This document shows, one piece after another, positions 8,109 through 15,443 of a stretch of DNA of 30,719 bases. Where the stretch lies: positions 1 through 30,719 of the forward strand of contig JAQIBO010000216.1 of NCBI GenBank assembly GCA_027859055.1. The letters run 5' to 3'. This DNA is from Spirochaeta sp. (GTDB lineage: Bacteria > Spirochaetota > Spirochaetia > DSM-27196 > Alkalispirochaetaceae). Numbering within the stretch: position 1 is the stretch's first letter; every line of letters starts with the position of its first letter. Made by a program: the position numbers and the translations under genes. Under the pieces are notes generated by a model that was given only the letters and a program-made list of their open reading frames with translations, did no database searches and was not told the DNA's origin.

Positions 8109-8914
8109 AACGTCTCCCGGTACAGCCATTCCCGGACATCCCGCAGCAATTTGCTCAGAATCAGTACGTACAGGTCCGTGCGTGCTTTCTCGACCAGGGC
8201 GTCCCATTCGACAGCGCTGTGAGACGAGGTGATGACCTCGCGACACGCGTCGATTCTCTGTCGTTCGCTTTCATCTTTCTGGGCGTACGCCTCAAGTAGG
8301 TACCCGCTCAACGCCCGGACGATCGGATCGGAGGCGTTGTCACACAGGTCATCCAGCGTCTCCCGTGCGTCCTGCGGGCGCTGTTCCAGCATGCGTCCAA
8401 AGGCAAAACTCCAGCGCAACCACTCTTTCCGGCGTCCTGAGGCGGCTTTCACAAACTCGCCGTAATACGTCGCAATTTCCGCGCCGTCGTTGGAAAGGAG
8501 GTGCGGGATCCCGATCAACAGGGCGTTTTTGCGGAGCACCTTCGGCTTGTGGGCTCGCAGTTCCTCCTCAAGTCGGGAGATCGCCTCGGTTCGAGCCCGA
8601 ACAACGTACGCGTTCACAAGAAGCCGGATATTGCCGGCGGCGTATCGCTTGCGTTCGAAAACTCGTTTTTCCAGAGCCAGAATCACCGCGTCCCAGTCTT
8701 CGTTCTGTAAAGCGGTAAAGAGCCGCCAGTTGTACACGAAATAGGTATTCAGGATACCCAGGACGAGCAGAAACAGGAGCGCCAGATACCAGTTGGACGC
8801 CCAGAAGACGGCGGCGTACTCCCAGCCGAGAAAAAACGCCGGCATAAAAACGACGAACAGGAACGAAACGCCGATAAGAATGTTGAAGATTACGAAGATA
8901 GCCTTAAGTTTCAC
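8105..8914 (-). CDS. Membrane protein with N-terminal hairpin and helical-repeat cytoplasmic part, function unknown
   Basis: A 269-aa protein not assigned to a named family. Two strongly hydrophobic segments (about residues 4-32 and 40-63) form a membrane hairpin, ending in YNWRLFTALQNEDWDAVILALEKR, which begins a TPR-like series of amphipathic helices filling the remaining 200 residues. Such proteins usually scaffold other proteins at the inner membrane. The start is GTG at 8914 with only a weak GGA upstream. A TATAAC at 8931-8926 could act as its -10 and would again give a short leader. Its stop overlaps the alaA start by GTGA, so the two are likely co-expressed. It is divergent from the HD-GYP-like gene across a 71-bp spacer with an inverted repeat. 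Confidence 0.7.
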   Translation of the reverse strand: MKLKAIFVIFNILIGVSFLFVVFMPAFFLGWEYAAVFWASNWYLALLFLLVLGILNTYFVYNWRLFTALQNEDWDAVILALEKRVFERKRYAAGNIRLLVNAYVVRARTEAISRLEEELRAHKPKVLRKNALLIGIPHLLSNDGAEIATYYGEFVKAASGRRKEWLRWSFAFGRMLEQRPQDARETLDDLCDNASDPIVRALSGYLLEAYAQKDESERQRIDACREVITSSHSAVEWDALVEKARTDLYVLILSKLLRDVREWLYRETL

Positions 8915-8927
8915 GCTGTTTTTCCGT

Positions 8928-8933
8928 TATAAT
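8928..8933 (+). promoter_or_regulatory. Candidate -10 box for the HD-GYP-like gene
   Basis: A perfect TATAAT on the plus strand 52 nt upstream of the ATG at 8986; the best -35 (TTAAGT at 8904-8909) is poor. It overlaps a TATAAC on the minus strand (8931-8926) that could serve the divergent gene. Predicted +1 is near 8940, at the left edge of the inverted repeat 8935-8962. Confidence 0.4.
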
Positions 8934-8934
8934 G

Positions 8935-8962
8935 AATAGCGGCAGTCTAATATGCCGCTATT
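8935..8962. repeat. 10-bp perfect inverted repeat in a divergent promoter region
   Basis: AATAGCGGCA (8935-8944), an 8-nt spacer, then TGCCGCTATT (8953-8962). It sits between two divergent genes, immediately downstream of a TATAAT. As DNA it resembles an operator for a dimeric regulator able to govern both directions; as RNA it would form a hairpin at the very 5' end of the plus-strand transcript. Confidence 0.6.
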
Positions 8963-8985
8963 ACTGGGTCAATGGTGATGCGTAG

Positions 8986-10149
8986 ATGAATAAGATCGTT
9001 CGGTCACAGCTGCGAGAAAGCGTCTATATTACCAAAGAGATGTTTCTCGACGAAAAGTATGTCCTTCTCTCGCCGGAAATTCCTGTCGATCAGGTGCTCC
9101 TCGACCGGCTGGAACGGTGGAGTTTCGACTATCTCCTTACCGATGGAGAGATCAGCGAGGTAGCGCCGGCGGTCGGCGGCGGCGTGGCAGCCAGCGAAGG
9201 AGCCCCTCTGGCAGCGATAGATGAAGGGCGCCAGGACGCAACACACCTGAAAGAAGCGCTGAGCCAGTACACCGTCCTGCTCCATTTCGCGGAGCAACTG
9301 TTCGGCAATTTTCTCCAGAACAACCTCCTCCCGATGGAGTCGATCCACGATCGCATCAAGACGCTCCTCGGGCAGTTACGGGACCAACGCCGTTTCCTGC
9401 TTCGCATTCCGGAGCTCAATCCGGGTAACACCAACAACATCGTCGATAACGCGGTGAAAACGGCGATCGTTGCCGTTGCCACCGCCTCAACGATGAAAAT
9501 GCCTCCGCACCGGCTGATCGATATTGGAACCTCCGCCCTTCTGCATGAAATCGGCATGATTCGCCTTCCCAGCCAACTCTATATGAGTAATCGCGAACTT
9601 TCTCCAAAAGAGAAAAAGGCGATTACAACCGCGCCGGTCCTGGGGTTCAAGGTGTTGCGCCAGTTCAACTACCCGATGCAGGTATGTCTGGCGGTCCTGG
9701 AGTCGCGGGAACAAATCGACGGGACCGGCTATCCCCGCGCTATAACCGGCGAAAAACTCTCCCAATACGCCAAGATTCTGAACCCCGCGAGCACCTTTGC
9801 CGCGATGGCGTCTACCCGGCCGTATCGCTCGCCGATTGACGGACACACGATTATGAAGACGCTCCTCACCGGCCAGAACACCCGGTACGACAAAGAAGTA
9901 TTGCAGGCGATGGTCGGAACCTTTTCGCTCTTTCCATACGGAACATTCGTCCAGCTTGCATCGGGAAACCGGGCGATCGTCGTGGACATCACGCCGAGCA
10001 GCCCCCGGACGCCGAGCGTTCGGTTGATTACCGACCGCAACGGAGCGGTTATCTCCGAGCAACCGGTGGTGGACACCGCAAACGAACAGTACTCGGTTAC
10101 CGGCGTGCTGGCACCGGAAGAGGTTGCCAAGCTACGCACGGCGATGTAG
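8986..10149 (+). CDS. HD-GYP-like protein with all metal ligands replaced
   Basis: A 387-aa protein with the N-terminal region common in HD-GYP proteins (about residues 1-60), a variable Gly/Ala linker, an HD-GYP fold (about 140-300) and a small C-terminal beta-rich part (about 310-387). HD-GYP enzymes hydrolyse cyclic di-GMP using a two- or three-metal site. Here the canonical HDIGK is HEIGM (187-191), the HP motif is AP (216-217), HHE is SRE (240-242), and the later D...D pair is S269 and A272. The first histidine position also appears to be Asn (about 156). The DGTGYP loop (245-250) is intact. It is therefore probably a non-catalytic receptor or scaffold. The ATG at 8986 has GGTGA upstream. 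The nucleoside kinase gene follows 51 bp later. Confidence 0.85.
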   Translation: MNKIVRSQLRESVYITKEMFLDEKYVLLSPEIPVDQVLLDRLERWSFDYLLTDGEISEVAPAVGGGVAASEGAPLAAIDEGRQDATHLKEALSQYTVLLHFAEQLFGNFLQNNLLPMESIHDRIKTLLGQLRDQRRFLLRIPELNPGNTNNIVDNAVKTAIVAVATASTMKMPPHRLIDIGTSALLHEIGMIRLPSQLYMSNRELSPKEKKAITTAPVLGFKVLRQFNYPMQVCLAVLESREQIDGTGYPRAITGEKLSQYAKILNPASTFAAMASTRPYRSPIDGHTIMKTLLTGQNTRYDKEVLQAMVGTFSLFPYGTFVQLASGNRAIVVDITPSSPRTPSVRLITDRNGAVISEQPVVDTANEQYSVTGVLAPEEVAKLRTAM

Positions 10150-10200
10150 TTCCCGTCGGAAGCGCCCGGTTCCGGGACTGAACAAAAAAGGGGCAGCTCT

Positions 10201-11859
10201 ATGCAAAACGTCACAATCCGCGCCTGTGGGGAAAACACGGTCACACTCCCGGCGGGAGTTACCGTCGCCGAGGCGCTCAACGCATGCGAAGCGCGGGCCG
10301 ATGCGATGCCGGTTATCGCCGCGTTCGTCAACAACGAGGTCCGCGCCCTCAGTTATCGCCTCGCGATCAACGCCGAGATCAGACCGATCTTTATCAATAC
10401 TGGAGTCGGCCAACGGGTCTACCGCCGAAGCGTGTGCTACGCCCTGGCGATCGCAGCTCATAAAACGCTTCCCGGGCGACGCCTCCTGATCGGCCATTCC
10501 CTCGGTAACGCCTACTACTACTCGCTGGATGGACGCGCCGTTGACCCGGAGATCATCCAAACGCTCGGAAAGACACTTTCAGAGATCGTTGCCGGTGATC
10601 TGGCGATCAGGCGCGGCGTTGTCGCGTACACTGACGCGCTCGAGTACTTCAACGCACGGGGAATGCGCGATGCCGCGCTTCTGGTTGAACGGCATAACTA
10701 CAGCGAGGTGCCGGTCTACCACTGCGACGATTTCATGGATCTTTCGTATGGACCCCTCGCGCCGAGTACCGGAATACTCACCGCCTGGGAGATTGAACCG
10801 TACGACAATGGGTTTCTGCTGGTGTTCCCCACCGCATCGGACCACACAAAGGTATCGCCGGGATACCGAAGCACGACGCTGTTCCAGATTTATCGCGAGT
10901 ACAAGGAATGGGGCCGCGTTCTCGGCATCTCGTCGGTCGGCCAGCTCAACCACCTGACGGAGCGCAAAGAGGTGAAAGCGTTTATCCGCGTCAACGAGGC
11001 GCTCCATGAAAAGAAGATCGCCCGTATTGCCGATCAGGTTACCGCGGCGGGTGAGACGGAAAAGGTTGTCCTGGTAGCCGGACCATCCTCATCCGGGAAA
11101 ACGACTTTCACCAAGAAACTTGGTGTTCAGCTCCGCGTCGTCGGCCTGATTCCGATCATGATCTCCCTGGACGACTATTTCGTTCCCCGGGAGCTCACGC
11201 CGCTTGATGAAGACGGGAAGTACGACTTCGAAAATATCGGCGCAATCGACGTTGACCTCCTCAACGACCATCTGGTACGGCTTTTCAAGGGAGAAGAGGT
11301 TGAACTGCCAAGTTTCGACTTCAAGACGGGAGCACGGGAGTACCGCGGCAACGTGATCACCCTGCCCGACCGGGGTGTCCTCCTCATGGAGGGTATTCAC
11401 GGACTGAACGACGCGCTGACGCCGCGCGTCGACGCAGATCGGAAGTTCAAGGTCTACGTTTCCGCCCTTACGCAGCTTAACCTGGATGATCACAACCGGA
11501 TCAGCACCACCGACAACCGGCTGATCCGGCGAATGGTACGGGACCACCAGTTCCGCGGGCACAGCGCCGTCGCAACTCTGGAGATGTGGCCTTCAGTCCG
11601 CCGCGGCGAGGACCAGAACATCTTTCCCTTTCAGGATTCCGCCGATGCGGCGTTCAACACCGCGCTGGACTACGAGCTTGGGGTGCTGCGAAATTACGCC
11701 GAACCGCTGTTACGGCAGGTGAAACCGTGGGACGACGTGTACCACGAGGCGGTCCGGCTCCAGACCTTTCTGCGGAACTTTTCCACGATTCCGGAAAAAA
11801 ACGTGCCGTCGGAGTCGATCCTGCGCGAGTTCATCGGGGACAGTGGCTTTCACTACTGA
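10201..11859 (+). CDS. Uridine kinase-like nucleoside kinase fused to ThrRS-like N-terminal domains
   Basis: A 552-aa protein. Residues about 1-65 resemble a TGS domain and about 70-210 resemble the second additional (editing) domain of threonyl-tRNA synthetase (VCYALAIAAHKTLPGRRLL; DLSYGPLAPSTG). The C-terminal half is a P-loop kinase of the uridine/phosphoribulokinase family: GPSSSGKTTF (about 295-304), SLDDYFVPR, YDFENIGAIDVDLL and MEGIHGLND. The family is thought to phosphorylate nucleosides in salvage; the exact substrate is not known. In ThrRS the editing domain has a metal-binding DLCRGPH motif; here the Cys and His are Ser and Leu, so editing chemistry is unlikely. The ATG at 10201 has GGGG 9 nt upstream. 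The 3' end overlaps the convergent aat gene by 7 bp. Confidence 0.9.
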   Translation: MQNVTIRACGENTVTLPAGVTVAEALNACEARADAMPVIAAFVNNEVRALSYRLAINAEIRPIFINTGVGQRVYRRSVCYALAIAAHKTLPGRRLLIGHSLGNAYYYSLDGRAVDPEIIQTLGKTLSEIVAGDLAIRRGVVAYTDALEYFNARGMRDAALLVERHNYSEVPVYHCDDFMDLSYGPLAPSTGILTAWEIEPYDNGFLLVFPTASDHTKVSPGYRSTTLFQIYREYKEWGRVLGISSVGQLNHLTERKEVKAFIRVNEALHEKKIARIADQVTAAGETEKVVLVAGPSSSGKTTFTKKLGVQLRVVGLIPIMISLDDYFVPRELTPLDEDGKYDFENIGAIDVDLLNDHLVRLFKGEEVELPSFDFKTGAREYRGNVITLPDRGVLLMEGIHGLNDALTPRVDADRKFKVYVSALTQLNLDDHNRISTTDNRLIRRMVRDHQFRGHSAVATLEMWPSVRRGEDQNIFPFQDSADAAFNTALDYELGVLRNYAEPLLRQVKPWDDVYHEAVRLQTFLRNFSTIPEKNVPSESILREFIGDSGFHY

Positions 11860-12596
11860 GGTCTGACGGGTCGGCTCCCCGCGTTCCGCTCCAGTCCGCG
11901 CCGCAGCATCTCCGCGCCGTCGACAGATTCCCATCCCGGGCCGCTGGGGGCACGCTCCTGGAGTGGCCCGATTTCGGTCAGGAAGCGGTCCCGGGGGATT
12001 TCAGTCGCCCCGAATGAGGCGAGATATCCGGTATACGACTGGCAGTCGATCATCGGGGCCCCCAGCAGATCGAAATACCCGACCAGAGCGGTAAACGCGA
12101 ACTTACTGGCATCGCGGACGCGGGAAAACATCGACTCCCCGGCAAAGAACGTTCCGATTCCGACACCGTACAAACCACCCACCAGCTCGCCGTCCTCCCA
12201 CACTTCCACCGAGTGGGTGTAGCCGAGGCGGTGAAGCTCGCGATACGCGTCGTACATCTCTTCGGTGATCCACGTTCCCGTGCCCTCCTTGCGAACGGTC
12301 CGGCAACCGTGGATCACGTCGTCAAACGCGTGGTCAAAGGTAATTGTGAACGCTCCGTTACTGAGGGTTCGACGCGTCCGCTTTCCGATCCGGAAGCTGT
12401 CCAGGTACAGAACAAAGCGCGGGTCCGGCGAGAACCACAGAATCGGGTCCTCGTCATACCAGGGAAAGATCCCCTGTTCGTAGGCGGACAGGACGATACC
12501 CGGCGACAGATTCCCCCCACTGGCCAGCAAACCCCACGGATCCGCCCGGGACGGATCGGGGAAGCGGATTCGCTCGTGCTCGTCGAAGTACTCCAC
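11853..12596 (-). CDS. aat: Leucyl/phenylalanyl-tRNA--protein transferase
   Basis: A 247-aa cytoplasmic enzyme that transfers Leu or Phe from aminoacyl-tRNA to the N-terminus of proteins beginning with Arg or Lys, creating a primary N-degron. Family landmarks are FPDPSRADPWGLLASGGNLS, AYEQGIFPWYDEDPILWFSPDPR, TWITEEMYDAYRELHRLGY, HSVEVWEDGELVGGLYGV, GESMFSRVRDASK and the final IDCQ segment. The start is GTG at 12596 with GGGAG 8 nt upstream. It lies 29 bp downstream of clpA on the same strand, so the tagging enzyme and the unfoldase that acts on its products are probably co-expressed. Its tail overlaps the convergent nucleoside kinase gene by 7 bp. Confidence 0.95.
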   Translation of the reverse strand: MEYFDEHERIRFPDPSRADPWGLLASGGNLSPGIVLSAYEQGIFPWYDEDPILWFSPDPRFVLYLDSFRIGKRTRRTLSNGAFTITFDHAFDDVIHGCRTVRKEGTGTWITEEMYDAYRELHRLGYTHSVEVWEDGELVGGLYGVGIGTFFAGESMFSRVRDASKFAFTALVGYFDLLGAPMIDCQSYTGYLASFGATEIPRDRFLTEIGPLQERAPSGPGWESVDGAEMLRRGLERNAGSRPVRPQ

Positions 12597-12625
12597 CGTT
12601 GGTGCTCCCGTTCCGCCCCCGACGC

Positions 12626-15079
12626 TCAGGTCTGCGTTATCGGACGGATCACGATCGCATCGTTTTCGACAACCGCCTCAGCGACGCCGCCGTCGGCGAG
12701 CTCACCGAAGAGAACGGCGTCTACAAAGTACTCCTTGATCTCCGATTCGATAAGTCGCGCGATATTGCGCGCACCGAACTCCGGCGAATAGCCACGTCGG
12801 GCCAGCCACGTAATCGCGTCCTCCTGCGCCTCCAGGCGGACGTTGCGCTCCGCAAGCTGTTCGTTAAACGTCAGCAGTTCCTTGCGGACGATATCCTTGA
12901 CGATCTCCTCGTCCAGGCGACCGAACAGCACCACCTTGTCCAGGCGGTTGCGGAACTCCGGCGAGAACGCCTCTTCCACCGCGTCGTTTATCGCGCTCTC
13001 GGTGATGTTTCGATCACCAAACCCGATCATCGGCTTGCCGATCTCCCGCGCACCGGCGTTGGAGGTCATGATCAGAATCACGTTGCGGAAATCGGCCTTT
13101 TTACCGGCGTTATCGGTCAGCGTGGCGTAATCCATCACCTGGAGAAGAATATTGTAAATATCGCGATGCGCTTTTTCGATCTCGTCAAGGAGCACCACCG
13201 CATGGGGCGTTTTGCGGATCGCATCGGTAAGAAGGCCCCCCTCCTCGTAGCCCACATAGCCGGGAGGGCTTCCGATCAGGCGCGATACCGTGTGTTTTTC
13301 CTGGTACTCGCTCATGTCATAGCGATGCAGCGCGATCCCAAGCTGATCCGCCAACTGCCGGGCAAGTTCCGTCTTTCCGACTCCCGTGGGACCGACAAAG
13401 AGAAAACTGGCAACCGGCTTGTCGGCGTTCCGGAAACCGGCTCGGGAGCGTTTTACCGCGGTAACCACCGTATCAACCGCGAGGTCCTGACCAAACAGCT
13501 GTTCCCGCAGGTGGGTGCCGAGGTATTGGAGGTGCTCCCGTTCCGTGGTGCTGACGCTTTTTACCGGAATCTTGGCGATCTTGGAAACAACCAGTTCGAT
13601 CTCCGCTTCATCGATCGTGACCGGCTCAAGCTGCAGGGCGGTCGGCGTCGTCTCCGCGAGAGGCGCACTCCCCGCCTCGTCCGTCTCGACCGGCGCTTCC
13701 GCCTCCTCCGGCGCTTCCGTCCTTGCCGGCTCTTCCGTCTCCGCCGGCGCCTCGCGGAAGTGTTTCATCCGCATGTACGCCCCAGCCTCATCGATCACGT
13801 CGATCGCCTTGTCCGGGAGAAAGCGTTCGTTGATGTACTGCGCCGAAAGGCGAACCGCCGCCTCCAGTGCTGCATCGGTATAGCGCACGTTGTGGTGCTC
13901 TTCGTAGCGCCCCTGAAGACCGCGCAGAATCGCAACGGTTTCCTCTTCGGAGGGCTCATCAATATCGATTCGTTGAAAACGCCGCGCAAGCGCCCGATCG
14001 CGTTCAAAAAAGCGTTTGTACTCGCCGAACGTCGTCGAGCCGATGCATTTGATGGAACCCGACGCCAACGCCGGTTTCAGCATATTGCTGGCGTCCATCG
14101 CGCCGCCGGACACGGCCCCGGCGCCCACGATCGTGTGGATCTCGTCGATGAAAAGGATCACGTTCGGCTCCTTTTCGAGCTCCTTCATGATCGCTTTCAT
14201 CCGCTCTTCAAAATCGCCGCGATAGCGCGTCCCGGCGATCATCGCCCCCATGTCCAGGGCGTACAGCTTGTAATGCTTGAGGATATCCGGAACGGAACCG
14301 TCGGCTATCCGGTCCGCCAGGCCGTGAGCGATCGCCGTCTTACCGACTCCGGGTTCCCCGATAAGGATCGGATTGTTTTTCATCCGTCGGCACAGGACCT
14401 GAATACTGCGTTCCAGGACATCCGCCCGTCCGATCAACGGCTCCAGTTTTCCCGCTGCAGCCTCCGCAACCAGCTCCTGGGTAAACTGGTCCAGGGCGCG
14501 CTTCTTTTTCTTTTTGCGCCCCCCGCCGACCGTCTCGTCGTCAAGATCGTCTTCAGCGTCGACCCGTTCGTCCGGTTCTTCATCACCGCCACCGGTAAAC
14601 CCATCAGCGTCCTCATCGGCAAGATCGTCGTCGGCCAGTTCGTCCTCCTCCCAGTCCGGTACGCCGTGGCTGATCACCTCCAGGAGGTCAACCCGCTCAA
14701 GGCCCTCCCGGCGGAGGTAAAAACTCCCATGGGATGACGATTCGTCAAAGATCGAGACGAGAATATCCGCGATTTCGACGTTTTCCTTTCCGGCGGACTC
14801 GGTATGGAATACCGCCCGTTCAATCACGTTCTGAAACCCGAGGGACTGGCTGGGATCTTCCTCTTTTTCGACGAACGGGACTTCCGTTTCCAGGTACTCT
14901 TCGAGACTGTCTCGCACCGACTCCGCGTCCACTTCACACGCTCGGAGAACCGCCTGGGGGAAATCGAAGTACAGTGCGGCGTACAGAATATGCTCCGGTG
15001 TCAGAAATTCGTGGGAACGCTGTTTCGCTTCCTGGTATGCGGCGCTTAATAGCGCCTGTAACTCTCTGTCAATGTGCAT
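12626..15079 (-). CDS. clpA: Clp protease ATP-binding subunit ClpA
   Basis: An 817-aa AAA+ unfoldase that feeds substrates to ClpP. Order: N-domain binding ClpS (about 1-140), D1 with Walker A GEPGVGKTA (about 237-245) and Walker B ILFIDEIHT, D2 with Walker A GPTGVGKTE (about 562) and VVLLDEIEKAH, and an IGF loop in PMIGFGDRN, where ClpP docking is expected. There is no ClpB-type middle coiled coil. Two inserts make it longer than E. coli ClpA (758 aa): a very acidic Asp/Glu segment ending in a lysine run (about 140-193), and an Ala/Glu/Pro/Thr-rich low-complexity segment (about 440-476) between D1 and D2. The ATG at 15079 follows clpS by 5 nt, with GAGG inside the clpS end. No clpP is present in the window. 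Confidence 0.96.
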   Translation of the reverse strand: MHIDRELQALLSAAYQEAKQRSHEFLTPEHILYAALYFDFPQAVLRACEVDAESVRDSLEEYLETEVPFVEKEEDPSQSLGFQNVIERAVFHTESAGKENVEIADILVSIFDESSSHGSFYLRREGLERVDLLEVISHGVPDWEEDELADDDLADEDADGFTGGGDEEPDERVDAEDDLDDETVGGGRKKKKKRALDQFTQELVAEAAAGKLEPLIGRADVLERSIQVLCRRMKNNPILIGEPGVGKTAIAHGLADRIADGSVPDILKHYKLYALDMGAMIAGTRYRGDFEERMKAIMKELEKEPNVILFIDEIHTIVGAGAVSGGAMDASNMLKPALASGSIKCIGSTTFGEYKRFFERDRALARRFQRIDIDEPSEEETVAILRGLQGRYEEHHNVRYTDAALEAAVRLSAQYINERFLPDKAIDVIDEAGAYMRMKHFREAPAETEEPARTEAPEEAEAPVETDEAGSAPLAETTPTALQLEPVTIDEAEIELVVSKIAKIPVKSVSTTEREHLQYLGTHLREQLFGQDLAVDTVVTAVKRSRAGFRNADKPVASFLFVGPTGVGKTELARQLADQLGIALHRYDMSEYQEKHTVSRLIGSPPGYVGYEEGGLLTDAIRKTPHAVVLLDEIEKAHRDIYNILLQVMDYATLTDNAGKKADFRNVILIMTSNAGAREIGKPMIGFGDRNITESAINDAVEEAFSPEFRNRLDKVVLFGRLDEEIVKDIVRKELLTFNEQLAERNVRLEAQEDAITWLARRGYSPEFGARNIARLIESEIKEYFVDAVLFGELADGGVAEAVVENDAIVIRPITQT

Positions 15080-15084
15080 CGTTA

Positions 15085-15405
15085 CTACGGTGCCTCCTCA
15101 AGAGTGGATTTCAACGGATATCCACTCCGTTTTGCCATCGCGCGGGTTTGTTCAACCTTCGTCGCACCGATATCGTACGGGTACAGCCCGACGATCCCTC
15201 GACCCTTTTTATGTACACTCAACATAATAGCGTGCGCCTCGACCGGCGACTTCCTGAAGATCTTTTTTAGCACTTCCACGACGAATTCCATTGGCGTATA
15301 GTCGTCGTTGTGGAGCACGACACGGTATTTCTTTGGTTCGTCGACCTTTTTCCGGGTTTTCTCTTTCAGCTGGCCGCGACCGCCGGGTACATTGGGATCA
15401 CTCAT
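15085..15405 (-). CDS. clpS: ATP-dependent Clp protease adaptor ClpS
   Basis: A 106-aa adaptor that binds N-terminal Leu, Phe, Tyr or Trp of substrates and delivers them to ClpA. The core has the family pattern YRVVLHNDDYTPMEFVVEVL, with the HNDDYT ligand-binding loop, and a C-terminal helix (ATKVEQTRAMAKRSGYPL). The basic and flexible N-terminal tail (about 1-25) is what the family uses to engage the ClpA pore. The ATG at 15405 has no Shine-Dalgarno site; a TAAATT ends 9 nt before it, which would give a leader of about 3 nt. It lies 34 bp after the NHL-protein gene and 5 bp before clpA. Confidence 0.96.
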   Translation of the reverse strand: MSDPNVPGGRGQLKEKTRKKVDEPKKYRVVLHNDDYTPMEFVVEVLKKIFRKSPVEAHAIMLSVHKKGRGIVGLYPYDIGATKVEQTRAMAKRSGYPLKSTLEEAP

Positions 15406-15414
15406 ACGCTGTTG

Positions 15415-15443
15415 AATTTATTTCAATTGTGGCAAAACGTCAC
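15415..15443 (-). promoter_or_regulatory. Candidate promoter of clpS-clpA-aat with near-leaderless start
   Basis: Minus-strand GTGACG (15443-15438), 17-nt spacer, TAAATT (15420-15415), then 9 nt to the clpS ATG. Both boxes are 4/6 matches. Predicted +1 is about 15408. The -35 overlaps the stop region of the upstream gene, so this would be an internal promoter. Confidence 0.4.

Noticed and set aside
12599..14737. A long plus-strand open frame (712 codons) opposite clpA
   Set aside because: It is a GC-rich antisense shadow of clpA with arginine- and proline-rich low-complexity translation, no ribosome site and no family resemblance; clpA on the other strand is certain.
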